Source: Spirosoma endbachense (GTDB lineage: Bacteria; Bacteroidota; Bacteroidia; Cytophagales; Spirosomataceae). Taken from it: DNA of 64,000 bases. The notes under the pieces were generated by a model. That model saw nothing but the letters and a program-made list of their open reading frames with translations, was not told where the DNA came from and ran no database searches. Position numbers and translations under genes: made by a program. Positions 30,011 through 38,038 of the stretch are shown here, piece by piece. The DNA lies in the NCBI RefSeq assembly GCF_010233585.1, contig NZ_CP045997.1:1825749-1889748 (forward strand). Reading direction: 5' to 3'. Position 1 is the stretch's first letter; every line of letters starts with the position of its first letter.

Positions 30011-32080
30011 TTGAAACGAGTACAAACTTATAGTTTTCTGGCAGCGCTGATTACGGCTGGAATGGCCTTTGGTCAGACCGGTCCGGACTCATCAAAGACG
30101 CCACAGCAGGCGACTGCCCCTGCCAATCGCCTGGGTGAGCCACCCGTTGCACCGGCAGGTTATTTTATGTTTCCGATTATGCCGGGAGCCGCTAATTCGC
30201 TGTCGGGTGGTTTAGGCGATTTGCGGGCGAATCACTTCCATGCCGGGCTGGATATTCGAACGGGTGGTCGCGAAGGGTTAGACGTTCATGCTGCCGCCGA
30301 TGGCTACATAGCGCGCATTGCCGTCTTTACAGGCGGCTATGGCAATGTGGTGTTCATCAAACATCCGAATGGCCTGACAACGGTTTATGGCCATCTCAAA
30401 GCCCTCAAGGATACCCTTGGCACTTACCTCCGCGAACAGCAGTACGAAAAGAAAACGTTCGAGATCGATTTGCGGCCCGAACCGGGACAATTTCCGGTCA
30501 AGCAAGGAGATATTATTGCGGCATCAGGTAATACTGGTGGGTCTGGCGGGCCTCATCTACACTTCGAAGTACGTGACGCCAGGGATAATCTCATCAATCC
30601 ACTGCTCTACGGTTTCCCGGAACTTAAGGACGATGTACCTCCTTATTTCGAGCGGATCGCGTTGAAAACAATGACTGCCACTTCGCGCATTAACGGCGAA
30701 TACCAGCGCATTAGCTTTGCGCCCGTTCGTCGTGCTGATGGCACTTACACGCTTTCGCAGCCCATCACAGCATCGGGGTTGCTTGGGCTAGAAGTACTGG
30801 GGTACGACAAATCCAATGGGTCGCCTTATCGGAACGGAATCAGTTGCCTCGAAATCCGGCTCGATGGGCGTGAGGTATTTGCCTACAACATGAACAGCTT
30901 CCCGAATGAATACACGCGGTTCATGAATATCCACGAGAACTACGAAGTGGAACAAATGAGTGGCCAGCGATACCATCGGGGCTACATTGCTGATGGCAAC
31001 ATTCTGAATTTGTATAAGTTACAAAGCAATGCAGCTTATCGGGGCCGCTTGCCCTTATTGGACGGACAACCCCATGAGGTAACGTTAACGCTTTATGATG
31101 CTTTCGATCATGCAGCCCAATTAACATTCACGATTCTACCGGAATTACCAACAACAAACCCACCCCGAACAGACTCGTTGACAGTTTCGCCCGCTACCTA
31201 TACACCTGATCAGGCAAATGGTGAGTCTGCTGCAACCATTACAACCGACGAGAATGTACTGAAAATAACAGTCAGGAACATAGCCGCAGGCAATCCGCCG
31301 TTAGCCAAATTACACAGTGGGCGTACGGTAACTGAGCAGCCAGTTAGTTATGTGCGCAACAACCAAGCAGTTTATCTTATAGATTTGCGCCAGTCATTGC
31401 CAGACTCCATACAATTTGGCCGGGGCGTAGTGCGAACAAATTTCAAAAAACGCATTATACCCGGACGCAAAGAAGTTATCGTCGATGGCAATACCCGGCT
31501 GGAATTTGGGGCTAAAACGCTATTTGACACATTGCATCTGGCGATGCGACCAATGCCAGGAGGTGGTCTGGAAATCAACCAGCCGACTATTCCGCTCAAC
31601 GATTATCTGACTATTCAATATACCCCGAATTATCCGATTGCAGTCGACACGATGCGTACGAAAGCTTATTGGACGAGTGGAGGTCGCGAAAGTTTTCTGG
31701 GCGGAACGTGGAATAAAGGCCGGATCGAATTCAAAACTCGTTCGCTGGGTCGGTTTCAGCTGATGACCGATTCCAATCCGCCAGCGGTCGAAATTTTGTC
31801 AGCCACGCCAACTGGAATCACAGCCCGGATTCGGGATGATCTGTCAGGTATTGCTGATTTCCGGGCATTGATTAATGGTGAATGGGTGTTGATGCAGTAC
31901 GACTATAAACGGGCATTGTTGTGGTCGGACAGGCTTAATCCGGACGAACCGTTTGAGGCCGGTGATGAAGTGCTTATACAAGTAAAGGATCGCTCTGGCA
32001 ACATCGGTTCAGACAGTACAACCATTGAAGTGCCCCGACCCAAACGAAAAGCCACGCCCAAACGACGACGACGGCGATAA
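30011..32080 (+). CDS. secreted M23 (LytM-type) peptidase
   Basis: A 689-aa exported protein. I place the start at the TTG at 30011 because it gives a clean signal peptide (KRVQTYSFLAALITAGMAFG); the frame is open further upstream to 29915. The M23 domain (about 50-200) has HFHAGLDIR, VYGHL and GGPHLHFEVRD, the zinc and catalytic residues of active LytM endopeptidases. The rest (about 200-670) is beta-rich without a known domain, with a final LRDDLSGI-like Ig-type segment. The C-terminus ends in a Lys/Arg-rich tail of five consecutive arginines. It probably cuts peptidoglycan cross-links. Confidence 0.86.
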   Translation: MKRVQTYSFLAALITAGMAFGQTGPDSSKTPQQATAPANRLGEPPVAPAGYFMFPIMPGAANSLSGGLGDLRANHFHAGLDIRTGGREGLDVHAAADGYIARIAVFTGGYGNVVFIKHPNGLTTVYGHLKALKDTLGTYLREQQYEKKTFEIDLRPEPGQFPVKQGDIIAASGNTGGSGGPHLHFEVRDARDNLINPLLYGFPELKDDVPPYFERIALKTMTATSRINGEYQRISFAPVRRADGTYTLSQPITASGLLGLEVLGYDKSNGSPYRNGISCLEIRLDGREVFAYNMNSFPNEYTRFMNIHENYEVEQMSGQRYHRGYIADGNILNLYKLQSNAAYRGRLPLLDGQPHEVTLTLYDAFDHAAQLTFTILPELPTTNPPRTDSLTVSPATYTPDQANGESAATITTDENVLKITVRNIAAGNPPLAKLHSGRTVTEQPVSYVRNNQAVYLIDLRQSLPDSIQFGRGVVRTNFKKRIIPGRKEVIVDGNTRLEFGAKTLFDTLHLAMRPMPGGGLEINQPTIPLNDYLTIQYTPNYPIAVDTMRTKAYWTSGGRESFLGGTWNKGRIEFKTRSLGRFQLMTDSNPPAVEILSATPTGITARIRDDLSGIADFRALINGEWVLMQYDYKRALLWSDRLNPDEPFEAGDEVLIQVKDRSGNIGSDSTTIEVPRPKRKATPKRRRRR

Positions 32081-32173
32081 AACGATTTTCGATAGATGGA
32101 TTTTGGTCTACTGAACAGAAGTATCAGCAAGTAACAAATCCCGAATAGCCTATACCATAAACCATAAATCTGA

Positions 32174-32623
32174 ATGAGCCTGAACATTGGTGATCCGGCC
32201 CCCGACTTTACAAGCACTGATCAAACTGGTCAGCCCATTAAACTGTCAGATTATCGGGGCAAAAAAGTCGTTATTTATTTTTACCCCAAAGACGATACGC
32301 CTGGCTGTACTGCGCAGGCGTGTAGCCTCCGGGACAATTATGATCGCCTGAAAGCGGCTGGCTACGAAGTTTTAGGCATCAGTGTAGATGACGTCAACTC
32401 GCACCAGAAATTTGCCAGCAAATACGATCTGCCATTTACGCTCGTGGCCGATACCGACCAGCACATTGTTGAAGCGTATGACGTATGGAAGGAAAAATCC
32501 ATGTATGGCCGCACCTATATGGGTACTGTCCGGACTACGTTTCTGATTGACGAAAATGGTATTATTACCGATATTATTGGCAAAGTGGATACGAAAAACC
32601 ACGCCGAACAAATTTTAAAATAA
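32174..32623 (+). CDS. bcp: thioredoxin-dependent peroxiredoxin, Bcp/PrxQ type
   Basis: A 149-aa peroxidase for H2O2 and organic hydroperoxides. The peroxidatic Cys45 and resolving Cys50 appear in DTPGCTAQACSLRD, five residues apart as in atypical 2-Cys PrxQ. SDYRGKKVVIYFYPKD precedes, and TYMGTVRTTFLIDENG follows. It sits between the M23 peptidase and transketolase genes on the same strand. Confidence 0.94.
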   Translation: MSLNIGDPAPDFTSTDQTGQPIKLSDYRGKKVVIYFYPKDDTPGCTAQACSLRDNYDRLKAAGYEVLGISVDDVNSHQKFASKYDLPFTLVADTDQHIVEAYDVWKEKSMYGRTYMGTVRTTFLIDENGIITDIIGKVDTKNHAEQILK

Positions 32624-32633
32624 CCTGGTGCAG

Positions 32634-32682
32634 ATGCCCACGTCTGTACTTTTGCCATAAATCCTGATGCGGACGTGGGCGT
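32634..32682. repeat. hairpin flanking a promoter-like element before transketolase
   Basis: Arms 32634-32646 (atgcccacgtctg) and 32670-32682 pair over 11 of 13 positions. The loop contains TACTTTTG (32647-32654), which fits the TAnnTTTG -7 consensus. The stem could instead terminate bcp. Confidence 0.45.
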
Positions 32683-32697
32683 CCGCGCCATTACTAC

Positions 32698-33555
32698 ATG
32701 GAACTCGAACAACTCGAACACATCGCAACCGCCGTTCGGCGCGACATCGTCCGCATGGTTGCGGCCGTTAACTCTGGTCACCCCGGTGGATCACTGGGCT
32801 GTACTGACTTTTTGGTTGCGCTCTATTTTGACATCATGAAGTTGAAAAAGGAGGCCGACGGTACACCTATTTTCGACATGGATGGCCGCGATGAAGACCT
32901 ATTCTTCCTCTCAAATGGACATATTTCGCCGGTTTTTTACTCGGTATTAGCGCGCGCCGGTTATTTTTCTCTGGATGAACTGTCAACGTTCCGAAAGCTG
33001 AACAGTCGCTTACAGGGGCACCCCACCACTGCCGAGCACCTGCCAGGTATTCGCATTGCTTCGGGTTCATTAGGGCAGGGTTTGTCGGTAGCATCTGGCG
33101 CGGCTTATTCTAAAAAGCTCAACGGCGATACAAATCATGTATATGTGCTGATGGGCGACGGTGAGCAGCAGGAAGGCCAGGTCTGGGAAGCGGCCCAGTT
33201 TGCTCCCAATAAGAAATTAGGTAATCTGACTGCCGTCATCGACTTCAACCACGCTCAGATTGACGGTAAAACTGATTACGTTAACAACAACCGCGACCTT
33301 GGTGCTAAATACAGAGCATTTGGCTGGCATGTTGACGAAATGCAGGGTAACGACATGGCTGATGTTATCAAGACTCTGAAAAAAGCCCAGGAAGACCCAG
33401 ATGTGCCAACGCTGATTCTGATGCATACAGAAATGGGCTTCGGTGTAGATTATATGGTTGGCAGCTACAAGTGGCACGGTGTGGCGCCAAATGCTGAGCA
33501 ACTTACCCAGGCACTGAATCAATTGCCCCTTTCTGTAGGCTATTCGGATTATTAA
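32698..33555 (+). CDS. transketolase, N-terminal (TPP-binding) subunit
   Basis: A 285-aa protein covering the pyrophosphate-binding half of transketolase: SGHPGGSLG, then GSLGQGLSVASGAAY, and the TPP motif GDGEQQEGQVWEA with the closing N near ITAVIDFNH. With the next gene it makes a complete enzyme of the pentose phosphate pathway. The split form is common in Bacteroidota, archaea and some Firmicutes and is not a frameshift: the two reading frames are separated by 32 bp, with a new ATG. Confidence 0.93.
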   Translation: MELEQLEHIATAVRRDIVRMVAAVNSGHPGGSLGCTDFLVALYFDIMKLKKEADGTPIFDMDGRDEDLFFLSNGHISPVFYSVLARAGYFSLDELSTFRKLNSRLQGHPTTAEHLPGIRIASGSLGQGLSVASGAAYSKKLNGDTNHVYVLMGDGEQQEGQVWEAAQFAPNKKLGNLTAVIDFNHAQIDGKTDYVNNNRDLGAKYRAFGWHVDEMQGNDMADVIKTLKKAQEDPDVPTLILMHTEMGFGVDYMVGSYKWHGVAPNAEQLTQALNQLPLSVGYSDY

Positions 33556-33587
33556 AAACACAAGCCCATTGCTGTCCTGAAAAAATC

Positions 33588-34541
33588 ATGAAAAAATACG
33601 AGTACACCGAAAAAAAAGACACTCGCTCGGGCTTTGGCGCGGGTATAGCTGAACTTGGCAAAACCCATCCCAACGTAGTAGCGCTAACCGCCGATCTGGC
33701 TGGCTCGCTGAAACTCGAAGCATTCATTAAAGACAACCCCGAACGGTTTGTTCAGTGCGGTATTGCCGAAGCCAATATGATTGGCGTATCGGCTGGCCTG
33801 ACGATTGGCGGTCATATTCCTTTCGCAACCACATTCGCTAACTTCGCTACGGGTCGGGTCTACGATCAGATTCGTCAGTCGGTTGCGTATTCCAACAAAA
33901 ACGTTAAAATCTGCGCATCACACGCGGGTGTTACGCTGGGCGAAGACGGTGCTACCCACCAGATTCTGGAAGATCTGGGTATGATGAAGATGTTACCCAA
34001 CATGACCGTCATCAACCCCTGCGATTATAACCAGACCAAAGCCGCTACCATCGCCATCGCCGACCATGTTGGGCCGGTTTACCTGCGCTTCGGACGGCCC
34101 GTTATTCCGGTCTTTACGCCTGCCGATCAAAAATTCGAAATCGGTAAGGCATGGACCGTCAATGAAGGCTCTGATGTATCAATTTTCTGCACCGGCCACC
34201 TGGTTTGGGAATCCATCAAAGCAGGCGAAATACTGGCAGCAGAAGGAATTGAAGCCGATATTATCAATATTCACACAATTAAACCGTTAGACGAAGAAGC
34301 GATTCTGGCTTCGGTGAAGAAAACGGGTTGTGCCGTATCGGCAGAAGAGCACATGATCAGCGGAGGCCTGGGCGATAGCGTTGCGCACGTTCTGGCCCAA
34401 AATTTTCCGGCTCCGCTCGAGTACGTTGGCGTTCACGATACCTTCGGTGAAAGTGGTACACCCGACCAGTTGATGCAAAAATATGGCCTCACTGCCGACA
34501 AAATTGTTGAGCAGGTGAAGAAAGTAATGGGAAGAAAATAG
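33588..34541 (+). CDS. transketolase, C-terminal (pyrimidine-binding) subunit
   Basis: A 317-aa partner of the upstream subunit. The pyrimidine domain holds the catalytic Glu in FVQCGIAEANMIG, and a transketolase C-terminal domain follows from about 190 (NIHTIKPLDEEAI, SAEEHMISGGLGDSV). Both chains are needed for transfer of C2 units from xylulose-5-P. An ECF sigma-factor gene follows after a 102-bp hairpin spacer. Confidence 0.93.
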   Translation: MKKYEYTEKKDTRSGFGAGIAELGKTHPNVVALTADLAGSLKLEAFIKDNPERFVQCGIAEANMIGVSAGLTIGGHIPFATTFANFATGRVYDQIRQSVAYSNKNVKICASHAGVTLGEDGATHQILEDLGMMKMLPNMTVINPCDYNQTKAATIAIADHVGPVYLRFGRPVIPVFTPADQKFEIGKAWTVNEGSDVSIFCTGHLVWESIKAGEILAAEGIEADIINIHTIKPLDEEAILASVKKTGCAVSAEEHMISGGLGDSVAHVLAQNFPAPLEYVGVHDTFGESGTPDQLMQKYGLTADKIVEQVKKVMGRK

Positions 34542-34546
34542 AGTAG

Positions 34547-34637
34547 TTAGGAATGAGGAGCAAGGAGTGAGAATGCTCCGCGAAAAACAATAGCGTGTCG
34601 GCTATTCTCATTCCTCGCTTCTCACTCCCAACTCCTA
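34547..34637. repeat. long imperfect hairpin between transketolase and the ECF sigma gene
   Basis: A left arm (about 34547-34574, ttaggaatgaggagcaagga) pairs with a right arm (about 34603-34637) with several mismatches; the loop is 28 nt. It ends 7 bp before the sigma-factor ATG. Confidence 0.6.
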
Positions 34638-34643
34638 AAAAGA

Positions 34644-35216
34644 ATGACTGACGCAGAACTCCTCGCCAAATACCGCGACCCGTCGAGCCGGAATTATGCC
34701 TTTAATCTGCTGGTACGTCAGTATCAGCAGAAAATTTATTGGCATATCCGTAAGATGGTCATTGACCACGACGACGCTGATGATTTGGTTCAGGAAACAT
34801 TTATTAAAGTCTGGAATAGCCTGGAACAGTTTCGGGGTGACAGTCAGTTATATACCTGGATTTACCGCATTGCTACCAACGAATGCCTCAATTTTCTGAA
34901 CAAGAAGCGACGACGTTTTTTCCTGCCTATTGGCGACGTCGAGGGCGAATTGATGGAAAAACTGGAAAGCAATTCGGATTTCGTCACGTCGGGCAACGAG
35001 TTAAGTGGCGAAGAAATTCAACTGAAGTTGCAGAAGGCCCTGCTAAAATTACCGGATAAACAACGGCTGGTGTTCAACATGAAATACTTCGATGACATGA
35101 AGTACGAAGAAATTGCCGAGATTACCGGTACGTCAGTTGGAGCCTTAAAAGCATCCTATCACCTTGCCGTAAAAAAAATCGAAGATTATCTGGATAAATC
35201 TGATACGTCTGATTAA
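34644..35216 (+). CDS. ECF-family RNA polymerase sigma factor
   Basis: A 190-aa sigma-70 family protein with only regions 2 and 4. Region 2 includes DHDDADDLVQETFIKVWN and YTWIYRIATNECLNFLNKKR; region 4 has LPDKQRLVFNMKYFDDM, then YEEIAEITGTSVGALKASYH as the -35-recognition helix-turn-helix. It is followed by a single-span membrane protein and a Spy-like periplasmic protein, the usual layout of an envelope-stress ECF module. Confidence 0.92.
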   Translation: MTDAELLAKYRDPSSRNYAFNLLVRQYQQKIYWHIRKMVIDHDDADDLVQETFIKVWNSLEQFRGDSQLYTWIYRIATNECLNFLNKKRRRFFLPIGDVEGELMEKLESNSDFVTSGNELSGEEIQLKLQKALLKLPDKQRLVFNMKYFDDMKYEEIAEITGTSVGALKASYHLAVKKIEDYLDKSDTSD

Positions 35217-35226
35217 ACCCCGATCA

Positions 35227-35272
35227 GTGTAACTTGTCAAATCGCATATAAAGAACGAATTGTGTAACTTGT
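35227..35272 (+). promoter_or_regulatory. paired GTGTAACTTGT elements before the anti-sigma-like gene
   Basis: The same 11 bases occur at 35227-35237 and 35262-35272, 35 bp apart. The TGTAACTT core resembles ECF -35 elements (GGAACTT-like), so one copy may be the -35 of a self-regulated promoter. No clear -10 is seen. Confidence 0.35.
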
Positions 35273-35285
35273 ACACTGAACGACA

Positions 35286-35750
35286 ATGAACGAAATGAGC
35301 AACTTCAGGATTGACGAACTTCCTCCCGAGCACCCGCTTCGACAACAACCGTTTCGTGCTCCGGATGGCTATTTCGACCAGCTGCCATCACGAGTGCAGG
35401 CTCGCGTGACCCGTAAACCTAAACCAGCGTTTAGCATTAGCTGGTCGTGGCAACGTACGGTAACTTCGCTGGCCGGTGCCAGTCTGATTGCCGTGCTGAT
35501 CTGGAAAACCTTACCCCAACGGCAGGAGTCTATTGGCAGAGAAGCACTAACGGGTGTAAGTAACGACGTGATTGCAGCTTATCTTGATGATCAGGGAATC
35601 GATCCGTATGAGTTAGCCGACGGTCAGCAAGTTCATACGTCATTGGGCAGCGATACAACGGCCATTCAATATTTAAATGTGAAACCCGCCGATATTCAGC
35701 AGCACATTGACGAGCAAAACGTATCAGAATCACTGGGCTTCGGCTCCTGA
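35286..35750 (+). CDS. single-pass membrane protein, probable anti-sigma-type regulator
   Basis: A 154-aa protein with a cytoplasmic N-terminus of about 55 residues (PFRAPDGYFDQLPSRVQARV, typical of Bacteroidota genes after ECF sigma factors), one membrane helix (about 60-76) and an outer C-terminal part. It has no classical ZAS zinc motif. Position directly after the sigma gene suggests that it binds or restrains that sigma factor; this is inferred from context. Start at ATG 35286; a second ATG at 35298 is possible. Confidence 0.62.
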   Translation: MNEMSNFRIDELPPEHPLRQQPFRAPDGYFDQLPSRVQARVTRKPKPAFSISWSWQRTVTSLAGASLIAVLIWKTLPQRQESIGREALTGVSNDVIAAYLDDQGIDPYELADGQQVHTSLGSDTTAIQYLNVKPADIQQHIDEQNVSESLGFGS

Positions 35751-35759
35751 CTTTATAGA

Positions 35760-36212
35760 ATGGTTAATTTTACCACGATGAGACACGCATGGATTGGTTG
35801 GATAGTAGCTTTAGTGATGACAACACACATCACAATGGCGCAAAACGACCCTAACGGACGCCAGAAAATTGAGGCCGCAAAGATTGGCATGATTACCAAT
35901 CGGCTCAATCTGACAACAGATCAGGCACCACAGTTCTGGGCGGTTTATAACGAATACAACGGTAAAAAGCAGGAGTTGAACCGCCGGATTCGGCAGTTGA
36001 GTAACGAGCCTTCCCGTACGAGCCTCAACGATAATCAGTTGGTAAATGGCCTGCGCGAGATAAACTCAACCAAGCAAAAACTCGCCGATCTTGATGAAGA
36101 ATATATGAGTCGGTTTCTGAAGGTAATCAGTCCGGCCCAATTGACCGAGTTATATAAAACAGAGCAGACTTTTAATAAGATGCTGCTTAATCGGTTGAAC
36201 AATCAGAATTAA
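35760..36212 (+). CDS. periplasmic Spy/CpxP-like helical protein
   Basis: A 150-aa exported protein. From the second ATG (35778) there is a clear signal peptide ending ITMAQ. The mature part is helical, with LNLTTDQAPQFWAVYNEY and SPAQLTELYKTEQTF, the LTxxQ-type motifs of the Spy/CpxP/heavy-metal-sensor family. It lies 9 bp after the putative anti-sigma gene and probably acts as its periplasmic chaperone or sensor. The operon ends in the palindrome at 36211. Confidence 0.7.
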   Translation: MVNFTTMRHAWIGWIVALVMTTHITMAQNDPNGRQKIEAAKIGMITNRLNLTTDQAPQFWAVYNEYNGKKQELNRRIRQLSNEPSRTSLNDNQLVNGLREINSTKQKLADLDEEYMSRFLKVISPAQLTELYKTEQTFNKMLLNRLNNQN

Positions 36213-36262
36213 ACGAAAATGACAGGGGCGATCTGATCAGATCGCCCCTGTCATTTTCGTTT
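36211..36262. terminator. 26-bp perfect palindromic bidirectional terminator
   Basis: Arms 36211-36236 and 36237-36262 are exact complements. The stem (core gacaggggcgatctga) overlaps the stop codon of the Spy-like gene and abuts the stop of the convergent gene. Confidence 0.92.
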
Positions 36263-36263
36263 A

Positions 36264-37289
36264 CTAATACCGAACTACCTTAAAGCTGGAGATACCGCCA
36301 TCGAAGCGAATCGTCATTTTCTTTTTGGTAGAACTGTAGCCAGGGCTCTCAAATTCGCCACCACCTACATCGGTAAAATCATCAAGGCGTTCTAAATTCA
36401 GGGCGCCATCTTTTTTAATGCGGCATCCTACCTCTTTCGGAACATGCACTGTCACCGAAGCCGCACCCACATCGAGTTTCACATCGGACACATCAGCTTT
36501 GGCCCCTAATTTAAGATCCAGGTCAGCTGCCCCCACCGCTAGTTTTAAATCCTTCACGGTATACGCACTTAAATCAAGGTCGCCCTGCCCGGCACCCAGT
36601 GCAATATCCATTGACCAGACCGGCTTATCGTTCAGATGGACGTCTACCCGATTCTCGAATTTACCATCTTTAAGGTCAATATGTTGATTCTCGTCCGTCG
36701 GCTTTAACTCAATGGTCGGAATGTGTGTTGTTTCATCCCGGTCCACCGACATCGAATAGCTACCGATATTTTGCTTGGTGTCAGCTTTAATGAGTTCAGT
36801 CGTTGGATCGCTGATTATAAAGCGTCCGGCTCCGCCCGCTAGTTTCAGTACAGCTTCACGGGTATCGGCATCCATCGCTTCGGTGAACGTATTCGTCTGA
36901 ATTTTCCCCGCATCCCGATTATCCCGTTCAGAGTGATAGTCGTCCTCGTTATCGTCGTTATCATTGTCATTACGATGATGATCATCATCGTCGTCATCAT
37001 CATCATGATTATTCCAATGGATGCCAAAACCGTCGTGATCCCGATCGTGCGTAAAGAACCCGAATAAAGTGGTCGGGACGGCTACTGCCAGCATCACCGT
37101 TGTGATAAAGGCCGCCGGATTGCCACGACGCTCCAGAATTAGGTTAATACCGGCCAGAATCAGAAGAACCGGCCACAGATTTACCAATGAATGCCAGTTG
37201 ACATCAAGCCATCCGACTCTTCGAGCCAGGAACAGCACACCAAACGTGAGCAGAAAAATGCCCCAGAATAATCCATTTCTTCGTTGCAT
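36264..37289 (-). CDS. LiaF-like transmembrane protein with Asp/His-rich segment
   Basis: A 341-aa membrane protein. The N-terminal LiaF-type transmembrane domain (about 1-75; FWGIFLLTFGVLFLARRVGW) is followed by a stretch dominated by Asp, His and Asn (about 88-130), with a run of eight Asp. The C-terminal beta-helix-like domain (about 140-341, repeated VKDLKLAVGAADLDLKLGA units) resembles the LiaF/adhesin family. The Asp/His tract could bind metal ions. It is downstream of a PspC gene on the same strand, suggesting an envelope-stress pair. Confidence 0.72.
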   Translation of the reverse strand: MQRRNGLFWGIFLLTFGVLFLARRVGWLDVNWHSLVNLWPVLLILAGINLILERRGNPAAFITTVMLAVAVPTTLFGFFTHDRDHDGFGIHWNNHDDDDDDDDHHRNDNDNDDNEDDYHSERDNRDAGKIQTNTFTEAMDADTREAVLKLAGGAGRFIISDPTTELIKADTKQNIGSYSMSVDRDETTHIPTIELKPTDENQHIDLKDGKFENRVDVHLNDKPVWSMDIALGAGQGDLDLSAYTVKDLKLAVGAADLDLKLGAKADVSDVKLDVGAASVTVHVPKEVGCRIKKDGALNLERLDDFTDVGGGEFESPGYSSTKKKMTIRFDGGISSFKVVRY

Positions 37290-37303
37290 GACAAAGTTTA
37301 TTT

Positions 37304-37359
37304 ATGGCTGATCCCGGATGGATTGTTGTCGTTTGCAAAATCCATCCGGGATCAGCCAT
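37304..37359. terminator. 21-bp perfect hairpin between the PspC and LiaF-like genes
   Basis: Arms 37304-37324 (core atggctgatcccggatgg) and 37339-37359 are exact complements with a 14-nt loop. No T-run follows on the minus strand, so it may attenuate or stabilise more than end transcription. Confidence 0.7.
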
Positions 37360-37362
37360 CTT

Positions 37363-37827
37363 TTATAAAGGGTTGTTGGTGTTATTTTTATCAGGATCGT
37401 ATGGCGTTTTGATACGATCCCGGAAAATCAGCCACAATCCAATCGCAATCAGAACGAATGGCCAAAGATCGCCAAAGTCAATATCGAGATAGCGATCCAG
37501 CAGAAACAGAACGCCGAGAAGAATCAGAACTGCCCCGCCGATAAGGCTACGGTCGGGCGATGCGGGTTGATTGGGATTGTAGGGATTCATAGAAAAAACG
37601 GGGTTTGCATAAACGGTTGTCTGAGCTGTTGATCCACCGAACCTACGTTCTGGCAGTGCGATCCACAAGATACAGTAAATGATAAGAGCCGGAAAATGGG
37701 GGATAAAAATTCCTATCACAAAAATGAGCCGGACTACGGCACGATCTATGCCAAAATAATCGGCTATACCAGCGCATACTCCCCCTATTTGGGCCTGGTC
37801 GGAAATACGTTCTAATCGTTTGTTCAT
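37363..37827 (-). CDS. PspC-domain membrane protein
   Basis: A 154-aa protein. A PspC domain at the N-terminus (residues 1-60: RLERISDQAQIGGVCAGIAD, then a helix ending CILWIALPER) is followed by two C-terminal LiaF-type helices (about 93-136; GAVLILLGVLFLLDRY). PspC-type proteins sense or stabilise the inner membrane under stress. The downstream LiaF-like gene probably works with it; they are separated by the hairpin at 37304. Confidence 0.85.
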   Translation of the reverse strand: MNKRLERISDQAQIGGVCAGIADYFGIDRAVVRLIFVIGIFIPHFPALIIYCILWIALPERRFGGSTAQTTVYANPVFSMNPYNPNQPASPDRSLIGGAVLILLGVLFLLDRYLDIDFGDLWPFVLIAIGLWLIFRDRIKTPYDPDKNNTNNPL

Positions 37828-37978
37828 GGCTTTTTGTGTCTAAAACCGATGTAAACCTAGTAACGGAGCAGGACCTGCGAAAAGAGAATAGGAAGAATGG
37901 ACGCGCGGTTTGATGGAAGTATGTTTTCAATGATAGTAGGTAATACATAGTAGCAGGCGACAGACAGGAGATTATTGG

Positions 37979-38031
37979 TTTCCGTCTTCAACGGGCAGTT
38001 GATCCCCCTTTCTGCCCATTGAAGACGGAAA
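37979..38031. terminator. 20-bp hairpin downstream of the TrpF-like gene
   Basis: Arms 37979-37998 and 38012-38031 pair at 19 of 20 positions (tttccgtcttcaacgggcag on the left). It begins 8 bp after the stop of the TrpF-like gene on the minus strand. The remaining bases of the gap (37828-37978) show nothing I can name. Confidence 0.7.
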
Positions 38032-38038
38032 ACCGCCC

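Noticed and set aside
33556..33587. Frameshift splitting one transketolase gene
   Set aside because: Both halves are complete domains, with a normal stop, 32-bp gap and new ATG; split transketolases are normal in this phylum.
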